A stretch of DNA of 55,807 nucleotides from Candidatus Saccharimonadota bacterium (GTDB lineage: Bacteria > Patescibacteriota > Saccharimonadia > Saccharimonadales > Saccharimonadaceae): assembly GCA_012270305.1 (NCBI GenBank), contig JAAXIO010000029.1:1-55807 (forward strand), read 5' to 3'. Below are positions 49,531-55,807 of this stretch, piece by piece (the stretch's first letter is position 1; every line of letters starts with the position of its first letter). Under the pieces are notes generated by a model, which was not told the DNA's origin, made no database searches, and saw only the letters and a list, made by a program, of their open reading frames with translations. Both the position numbers and the translations under genes were made by a program.

Positions 49531-50426
49531 TGACACACCTATCAAAACCGGTAACAAAAGCAGTTATAGCGGCAGCTGGATTTGGAACGCGATTCTTGCC
49601 CCAGACCAAGGCAATGCCCAAAGAAATGCTGCCACTGGTAGACAAGCCAATTATTCAATATGTTGTTGAAGAATTAGTTGAGGCAGGTATCAAAGACATT
49701 ATTATAGTGGGAAGTAGTAATAAGCGCGCTATTGAGGATCACTTTGATTTACCGAGTGAAGAGCTGCTCACAAATCTGCGATCGGGTGGTGAAAAAAAGA
49801 AACCATATATAGAGCAAGTTGAGGCTATCGCTAATCTCGCAAACTTTATCTATATTCGACAAAAAGGGCCATACGGCAACGCAACACCCTTACTCAGTGC
49901 AGCACATCTTGTGGGTGATGAACCATTTATATACACGTTCGCCGACGACTTTTTTACGCCAGAGGCAAACTCAACGAAGCAAATCATTGACGTCTACAAT
50001 CAAACTGGTGGGGGTGTGTTTGCGTGTAAGCAAGTGAAAGGCGATAAGGAATATTCCATGTATGGGTTCGCTTCCGGTGACTCGATTGGCGATGGTCTGA
50101 TCAAAATGGAAAAGGTTGTAGAAAAGCCAGGAAAAGATAACGCACCATCTGCACTCGCAAGTGTCTCAACGTATCTACTACCAGGTAAAATTCTAGAATA
50201 CATTGAGGCTGGAAGTGCAGTTCACGGCGACGGCGAGTTTACTTTTCAACCATTCGTGCAAGCTATGATGGATGACGGCCATGCGTTTTACGCTAAGCAA
50301 ATAACAGACGCAGATTTTTATGACACTGGTAATCCGTTAGAGTATTTAAAAACAACGATAGACTTTGGATTGAAGAATCCAGAGTTCGGTGACGAATTAG
50401 CGAAGTACCTACGAAACCGTTTGTAG
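49530..50426 (+). CDS. galU: UTP--glucose-1-phosphate uridylyltransferase
   Basis: Makes UDP-glucose from UTP and glucose 1-phosphate, for surface polysaccharides. The 298 residues have AVIAAAGFGTRFLPQTKAMP, the GxGTRxLPxTK nucleotide-binding loop, PLVDKPIIQYVVEE, and the substrate loop EKPGKDNAPS. Other sugar-nucleotide transferases share this, but the match to GalU is strong. AAAGGGAGG precedes the ATG. Confidence 0.95.
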   Translation: MTHLSKPVTKAVIAAAGFGTRFLPQTKAMPKEMLPLVDKPIIQYVVEELVEAGIKDIIIVGSSNKRAIEDHFDLPSEELLTNLRSGGEKKKPYIEQVEAIANLANFIYIRQKGPYGNATPLLSAAHLVGDEPFIYTFADDFFTPEANSTKQIIDVYNQTGGGVFACKQVKGDKEYSMYGFASGDSIGDGLIKMEKVVEKPGKDNAPSALASVSTYLLPGKILEYIEAGSAVHGDGEFTFQPFVQAMMDDGHAFYAKQITDADFYDTGNPLEYLKTTIDFGLKNPEFGDELAKYLRNRL

Positions 50427-50458
50427 CATCTGTTACTACTATTTGATACCATGGAGAT

Positions 50459-50707
50459 ATGACAGCCATGGAAATTTTAGTAGTAATTCTTTCAATATTT
50501 TTAGCAGTATTCTTAGCAATCGGTATTGTGTTAGCAGTTTTACTCATACGTATAACTAGCCAAATCAAGCGGGTTACTACGAGTGCTGAGCGTACTATCG
50601 ATACGGTTGAACGAACTATGACTGGGGTTAACAAGGTGGTTACGCCAAGCCTCGTCGCACGCTTTGTGATGGATCAAGTGAGCAAAAAACGAAAGGGGAA
50701 GAAGTAG
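50459..50707 (+). CDS. Small single-helix membrane protein
   Basis: An 82-residue protein with one N-terminal helix (EILVVILSIFLAVFLAIGIVLAVLL minus a few residues) and an amphipathic C-terminal part (TTSAERTIDTVERTM) ending KKRKGKK. The layout resembles DUF948-like proteins. ATG 50459 or ATG 50468 could be the start. One base separates its stop from the YtxH gene, so the three small genes to 51250 form an operon. Confidence 0.65.
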   Translation: MTAMEILVVILSIFLAVFLAIGIVLAVLLIRITSQIKRVTTSAERTIDTVERTMTGVNKVVTPSLVARFVMDQVSKKRKGKK

Positions 50708-50708
50708 T

Positions 50709-50957
50709 ATGAAGAAAGGTGTAAATATAGCAATTGGAGCGATTACTGGTGCAGCGATTGGAGTAGTTGCAGGCATATTGACTGCACCGAAAAGCGGTAA
50801 GGAGACTCGAGACGATTTAAAGGGTAAGGCTACAAAAGCAACTGATAAAATACAAGACTCTACACGTGAATTCAAAAAGAAATTCGAGAAGTTTTCTGGC
50901 AACACTATCCAAAATACAAAGGCATCAATTGAAGATAACGATGCGAGTAATAAATAA
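50709..50957 (+). CDS. YtxH-domain protein
   Basis: An 82-residue protein. GAITGAAIGVVAGILTAPKS is the YtxH Gly/Ala-rich helix followed by GKETRDDLK, with a C-terminal amphipathic coiled helix of Lys/Asp/Thr. YtxH proteins are membrane-associated and stress-induced in Firmicutes. Its stop overlaps the next start by one base. Confidence 0.85.
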   Translation: MKKGVNIAIGAITGAAIGVVAGILTAPKSGKETRDDLKGKATKATDKIQDSTREFKKKFEKFSGNTIQNTKASIEDNDASNK

Positions 50958-51250
50958 TGGAAAAGGTAAAAAAGTTTCTCAAGAAAATAAAACGCTCCCA
51001 GGCAGAGTCTGCTGAAAGAAGCGCTAGACGAACGCTCATTGAAGAGCTATTCTACGACTTTCATCGTTCAAGAGCCCAGGTGTACGTAATGAACCTAATA
51101 CGAGGTATTATGTTCGGTGCTGGTAGCGTTATTGGCGGTACACTGGTAATTGCTTTACTGATTTGGGTATTATCGTTGCTTGCTAATGTAATTACACCGC
51201 TCGATGGTTTATTTAATGGCATTTCAAGCACCCTTGAAACAAGTGAATAA
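50957..51250 (+). CDS. DUF5665 membrane protein
   Basis: A 97-residue protein with a basic amphipathic N terminus (EKVKKFLKKIKRSQ) and the DUF5665 core: LIRGIMFGAGSVIGGTLVIA, then a second half-helix LLIWVLSLLANVI. Function unknown. It ends the three-gene envelope operon. Confidence 0.8.
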   Translation: MEKVKKFLKKIKRSQAESAERSARRTLIEELFYDFHRSRAQVYVMNLIRGIMFGAGSVIGGTLVIALLIWVLSLLANVITPLDGLFNGISSTLETSE

Positions 51251-51308
51251 TATTTTACATCGGTAGTAAGTAGCTGCTCCTCGTCGAATTCGCTATACTA
51301 GGTGATAT

Positions 51309-54300
51309 ATGGGGATTCAGCTTTCGGCGTCGGACTATGTTCACTTACATAATCACACGCATCATAGTTTGCTCGATGGACTTTCTAAAGTCGACGAGCT
51401 TGTGTCGATTGTAAAATCAATGGGCATGAACGCTTGTGCAATAACCGACCATGGCACAATGAGCGGTGCGATTGAATTTTATAAAGCCGCAAAAAAAGCA
51501 GATGTCACGCCAATCATTGGCATTGAAGCGTACATAGCTGCCCGCTCAAGGCACGACCGTGACCCTGCTAAAGATAAAGCTCGATACCACTTGATTTTAC
51601 TAGCAATGAACGAGACTGGCTATCAGAACCTAATGATGCTAAGCAGCAAGGCCAATCTGGAGGGGATGTACTATAAGCCAAGGATCGACCACGAACTACT
51701 CGAGCAATACAATGAAGGTATTATTGCCCTAAGTGCTTGTGCAAGTGGTGAAGTTGGTGAGAGCCTGCGCATTGATAATTATGAAGAAGCAAAGCGGGTT
51801 GCCTCATGGTATAAATCTGTCTTTAAAGATCGTTATTATCTTGAGTTGCAAGATCACGGCCACCCCGACCATGCCCACGCCTGGGATGTACAGGTAAAGA
51901 TCAACGGCTACCTCGAAAAGTTATCACAAGAACTCGACATACCTTGCGTTGTAACGAGTGATGGTCACTATCTGGATCATGACGATCAAGACGCGCATGA
52001 AATTTTACTTTGTGTAGGAACGGGTGCGTATTTGAGTGATGAAAAGCGCATGAGCCTAAAAGACTTCGAGTTACATGTCACCGACCCTAAAGATATTATT
52101 GCGCGTTGGAATGATACTAACCCCGAAGCGGTAGCGAATACACGAAAAATTGCTGAGCGGTGTAGTCTTGATATTGAACTCGGCAAAATACTAATTCCAA
52201 AATACCCGACTCCAAATGGTGAGTCTGAAAAAGAATATCTTGATCAACTTGTATACCAGGGGATGGCTGTTCGCTACCACGATATCATTCCAGAAGACGC
52301 TACCCTCCTGTCAAATCAACAGATTCGCGATATGCTATCTGACGCCGAACGTGATCGACTCGACATGGAGTTTGATGTGCTTGATCGGATGGGCTATAAC
52401 GGATACTTTTTAATCGTGCAAGACTTCATAAACTGGGGGAAATCTCAGGGTATTATTTTTGGCCCAGGGCGTGGATCCGCCGCAGGCTCTATTATTGCGT
52501 ACGCACTCAACATTACCGATCTTGACCCATTGAAGTATGACTTACTGTTTGAGCGTTTCTTAAATCCAGATCGTATCTCAATGCCAGATATCGATATCGA
52601 CATTCAAGATACCCGACGAAATGAAGTAATCCAATATTGTGCTGAGAAATACGGTAGTGAGCGCGTGGCGAATATTGTAACATTTGGCAAAATGGCAGCA
52701 CGTGCAGCAGTTCGTGATGTTGCACGTGTGCTTCAGGTGCCGTATGCGGAAGCAGACCGCTTAAGTAAGCTGATCCCGCCGCCTGTACAGGGGCGTCAAC
52801 TCCCCATTGCTGTGAGTGTGAAAGAAGACGTAGATTTGAAAAAAGAATACGATTCAAATCCAACGGCCAAAGAGGTGTTTGACTATGCTATTCGCCTAGA
52901 GGGTACAATTCGTTCCCATGGTGTACACGCCGCTGGAGTTGTGATTGCGCCTGATGACATTGTGAAATACGCGCCACTTGAGATGGCCCAAAAAGGTGTG
53001 GTTGCTACGCAGTATCCAATGGGTCCGGTAGAAGAGCTTGGTCTGCTGAAGATGGACTTCTTGGGCCTAAGTAACTTAACGATTATTAACAACGCATTAC
53101 GTATTATTAAAAAAGTATACGGGAATGACATAACGCTGTCAGAAATTCCGCTTGAAGATGAAAAGACGTTTGAGTTATTTCAACGCGGCGACACAACAGG
53201 AGTATTCCAGCTGGAGTCTGCTGGGATGAAGCGCTATTTGCGCGAGTTGAAGCCAACGGTATTCGACGATATTATCGCCATGGTAGCACTGTATCGTCCT
53301 GGCCCGATGCAGTTTATCGATAGCTTTATTAAACGTAAGCATGGCGAAGAAGAGATAACCTATCTCCATGAGGGCATGGAATCTTCGCTTAGTAGTACCT
53401 ACGGCATTCTAGTCTACCAAGAACAGTTCATGCAGATCTCTAAAGAATGGTGTGGGTTTACCGGTGGGCAGGCTGACACACTACGTAAAGCAGTGGGAAA
53501 AAAGCAGATAGACTTAATGCGTAAGGTAAAGGTCGACTTCGTACGGGGTGCCGTTGAGCATGGCGGTGCAAGCGAAAAAGTAGCCGAAACGTTTTGGGAG
53601 CAGCATTAGAAATTTACGAATTACTGTTTCAACAAGTCACACGCAGCGTGTTACGGACTGATTGCCTATTGGACAGCATATTTGAAAGCACATTACCCAG
53701 ATGCATTTATGGCCGCACTGATGACAAGCGACCAGGATGATATCGAACGACTCGCGATTGAAATTACCGAATGTCGACATATGGGTATTACTGTATTGGC
53801 GCCCGACGTTAACGAATCGTTTGTGGAATTCGCCGTAGTGCCAAATGAAAGCACTATTCGTTTCGGCATGGCAGCTGTAAAGGGGGTTGGCGTAGGAGCT
53901 GTAGAGGAGATTTTGAGAGCTCGCAGCGAAGGTGTGTTTACGAGTATTGAAGATTTTGCCAAACGGGTATCAACCAACAAATTTAATAAAAAGGCATGGG
54001 ATTCCTTAATTAAGTCGGGTGGCTTTGATAGTTTTGGCGACCGTTCAGACTTGTTATTTAACTTAGAAACGATTCAGGGCTTTGCTTCAAAAACACAAAA
54101 AGATGCGTTAAGTGGACAAACGGATCTATTCGGTGCACTGGCCGACGGGGGTGGCGTTCAGCCAACTATGTCACTTCAGGCGGCACCTGTGAAGTATACC
54201 GAGCGAGAATACCTCACCTGGGAACGAGAGCTACTGGGCCTTTATATTAGCGCCCACCCACTCGATAATTATGATGCATACTTTCAAGAGCAAACCATCC

Positions 54301-54965
54301 CGCTGAATCAATTAAAGCCAGATATCGACGGCAAGAAGGTGACCATCGGTGGGATCGTATCGAGTGTGCGGACGATTATTACCAAAGCAGGTTCTAAGAT
54401 GGCGTTTGTGGCAATTGAAGATAAGTCTGGTGAATCGGAAGTCATTGTATTTCCAAACTTATTTGCAGAGGTTGGTGCCAAACTGACGCAAGATGCGGTG
54501 ATACGGGCTGAGGGGAAGGTGAATGCGCGTGATCGTGATGGCAATATGACGAGCGAGGTAAAGTTAATCGCCGACGAGGTAAATATAGTTACCGATAAAG
54601 AGCTTAGTGAGTATGAATCTACAGGAAGAGCGATGCAAGCACCAAAGCCGCGCAGAGGTGGGCCAGTTAAGGTAACCAAAAAAGCTGCAGCTAAAGAGGA
54701 GACTAAGGCACCGCCCGTAGAATATGTACCTCATGTACCACTTGTACGGCAGTTGTTTGTGCATATCAAAAATCCAGATGACGCTGAAAGCTTAATGCAG
54801 CTAAAAACAATTTGCGGTAAATTCCCAGGCTCGTCGGACATTGTGCTTGTTTTAGGCACTGAAAAAAAGTCGGCCATACGTTTACCATTCAAAGTTGAAG
54901 ATAGCGATGATTTAGTTGGTCAGTTGGTGAAGCAGCTCGGCGAAGACGCTGTGATTATCAAGTAA
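51309..54965 (+). CDS. dnaE: DNA polymerase III alpha subunit, interrupted by an in-frame TAG
   Basis: The replicative polymerase, 1218 codons in one frame apart from TAG at 53607-53609 (codon 767). The PHP domain opens with HLHNHTHHSLLDG, the palm has Asp427 and Asp429 in PDIDIDIQD, RPGPMQFIDSFIKRKHG follows, and the C-terminal part holds an OB fold (VTIGGIVSSVRTIIT). At the stop the sequence reads WEQH-stop-KFTNYCFNKSHAACYG; E. coli DnaE has LVEKFAGYGFNKSH there, so Glu is expected, and GAG to TAG explains it. TATACT (51294-51299) is 9 nt before the ATG. The gene is essential, so a consensus error, suppression or a second copy must be considered. Confidence 0.93.
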
Positions 54966-55003
54966 CTTGAAGCGGTTATGGTTATAGCGTAGACTTTTAG
55001 TAT

Positions 55004-55552
55004 ATGCTTTTGTTCAAAACACCTAGAGCAGTGAATGGATTTACTATCGTTGAGCTGCTTATTGTCATTGTGGTGATAGCGATATTGGCAGCAATATCAG
55101 TAGTCGCTTATAACGGTATACAAAGCCGAGCTAATGACTCGGCAGTCCAGTCAGATGTATCGAACCTAGCAAAAAAGATACTATTGTATGAAGCCGAAAA
55201 CGGCCAATATCCTCAGGGTGGGAGGGTAAGATCTGGAGGTAGTGATAATTCAGCGAGTTTAGATATTTTTTCAGGCATTACCATGAACATCGCAAAGAAT
55301 TCATATTTAACGAGTATACACAATCTGTACTATTGCACTGGCACGGAAAGTGCGACGGGCGTTGTATCTTTTAGGATTTATGCGCGCTCGAAATCCGATA
55401 CTATGTACAGATATCGGAGTAATGGTGGTCTAGATACGGTAACTCCGTTTACTCTTAGTAGTAACACGTGTCTAAATGAGTATAACAATGCAGGAGCATG
55501 GATTAATGCGTATGATACTAACGCTGGGTGGCGTGCGTGGGCTTCAGCTTAG
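55004..55552 (+). CDS. Type IV prepilin-like protein
   Basis: A 182-residue pilin with leader MLLFKTPRAVNG, cleavage before Phe and the helix FTIVELLIVIVVIAILAAIS with Glu5, then VVAYNGIQSRAND. The segment from NG-FTIVELL to YNGIQ is identical to the prepilin at 2158 although the codons differ, so selection acts on the protein. The head has one Cys pair (YYCTGT, NTCLNE). It overlaps the convergent SpoU gene by 4 nt. Confidence 0.9.
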   Translation: MLLFKTPRAVNGFTIVELLIVIVVIAILAAISVVAYNGIQSRANDSAVQSDVSNLAKKILLYEAENGQYPQGGRVRSGGSDNSASLDIFSGITMNIAKNSYLTSIHNLYYCTGTESATGVVSFRIYARSKSDTMYRYRSNGGLDTVTPFTLSSNTCLNEYNNAGAWINAYDTNAGWRAWASA

Positions 55553-55806
55553 TTAGCTAAGCCGTATAGAGCTATGCCCGCAGCAACAGATACATTAAAT
55601 GACTCTTTTTTGCCTTTCATGGGTATTTCAACGATATGATTACAGCGCTTCAGTAACCCGCCTGGAATTCCCTCAACCTCCTCACCGAGTACTAGTACGA
55701 ACGCATCAGGTGGTTCGAAATGAGCGAGTGAAATGCTTTTTTTATCTTGCTCTAAAGCCACTAGGGGTAGCGTATTACCATCTAACCATGTCAACAGGTT
55801 GTTATG
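55549..55806 (-). CDS. SpoU/TrmH-family RNA methyltransferase, N-terminal part beyond the window
   Basis: The C-terminal knot of a SPOUT 2'-O-methyltransferase: VLVLGEEVEGIPGGLLKRCN, HIVEIPMKGKKESFNVS and AAGIALYGL, which form motifs 2 and 3 with the SAM site. The frame is open to the right edge (HNNLLTWLDG), so the TTG near 55794 is not the start. The substrate RNA cannot be told. Confidence 0.9.
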   Translation of the reverse strand, partial: HNNLLTWLDGNTLPLVALEQDKKSISLAHFEPPDAFVLVLGEEVEGIPGGLLKRCNHIVEIPMKGKKESFNVSVAAGIALYGLAN

Positions 55807-55807
55807 T

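Noticed and set aside
53600-53640. Double frameshift in dnaE around the stop
   Set aside because: Frames before and after are the same, and replacing TAG by GAG gives HEKFTNYCFNKSH, a better match than any two-indel reconstruction.
51309-54965. Split dnaE joined by an intein
   Set aside because: There is no extra sequence between the two parts and no intein motif; only one in-frame TAG separates continuous homologous sequence.
1-55807. Alternative genetic code (UGA or UAG as sense)
   Set aside because: nusB, the gtrA-like gene and others end at TGA at the expected length, and rnc, uvrB, ppa and gatC end at TAG. The two suspicious stops are TAG and TAA in single genes.
1-55807. CRISPR arrays, rRNA genes and insertion sequences
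   Set aside because: I saw no regularly spaced direct repeats, no rRNA-like sequence and no transposase-like protein.

Overview
The window looks like a chromosome segment of a Candidatus Saccharibacteria (TM7)-type member of the Patescibacteria/CPR. Support for this: housekeeping operons are very compact with 1-44 nt overlaps; there is an anchored FKBP, a PP-loop-free GatCAB operon, a split transketolase next to class II aldolase and PfkB-type kinases, type IV pilins with near-identical N termini, and many small unassigned membrane proteins. Genes end with TAA, TAG and TGA, so the UGA=Gly code of some CPR groups is not in use. This is inference from gene content; there is no rRNA in the window.

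Layout. 1-4.3 kb: nusB (5' cut by the window), a NUDIX gene, rnc, rpsP, a type IV prepilin, khpA and trmD, with a 29-codon candidate gene on the minus strand and a hairpin-rich non-coding stretch. 4.4-6.5 kb: a membrane protein, then tRNA-Gln(CTG) preceded by a duplicated tRNA 5' half and followed by two single-gene cassettes (GNAT, HExxH protein), each bounded by sequences resembling the tRNA 3' end. 6.5-9.9 kb: mobile-element genes (large serine recombinase with an in-frame stop, small upstream ORF, ribbon-helix-helix protein, Replic_Relax-like protein, DUF3768). 10.2-16.8 kb: a metal-handling cluster (Nramp transporter, CsoR/RcnR-type repressor under a textbook operator-in-spacer promoter, YHS-domain P1B ATPase with a CPD motif, bacterial PH protein, His/Met-containing secreted protein, DUF305, DUF3105, frameshifted cytochrome b5 domain). 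16.9-19.7 kb: a degenerate ImmA-like protein with a PIN nuclease, NUDIX, ASCH and a SemiSWEET-like protein. I read 5-19.7 kb as accessory DNA delivered at tRNA-Gln, but no right-hand boundary could be defined.

19.8-55.8 kb is mostly core: GtrA, VIT-like, PAP2, RmuC, aquaporin-like, pheS-gpx-pheT, FKBP-trxB, PLD family, ppa-NUDIX, relA/spoT-like, gapA, the rpiB-rpe-tkt-tkt-fba-pfkB-pfkB sugar-phosphate operon, LOG, uvrB, gatC-gatA-HEPN-gatB-NUDIX-galU, a YtxH/DUF5665 envelope trio, dnaE, a second prepilin and a partial SpoU methyltransferase.

Three things stand out. First, many genes have a TATAAT-like -10 box only 6-10 nt before the start codon, predicting widespread leaderless mRNAs. Second, the tRNA-Gln locus looks like a serial insertion site of one-gene units. 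Third, four genes carry coding lesions (rpsP and the cytochrome b5 gene by an apparent missing A; dnaE by TAG and the recombinase by TAA, both in frame), which may be real or consensus errors and must be checked against reads before any biological reading.
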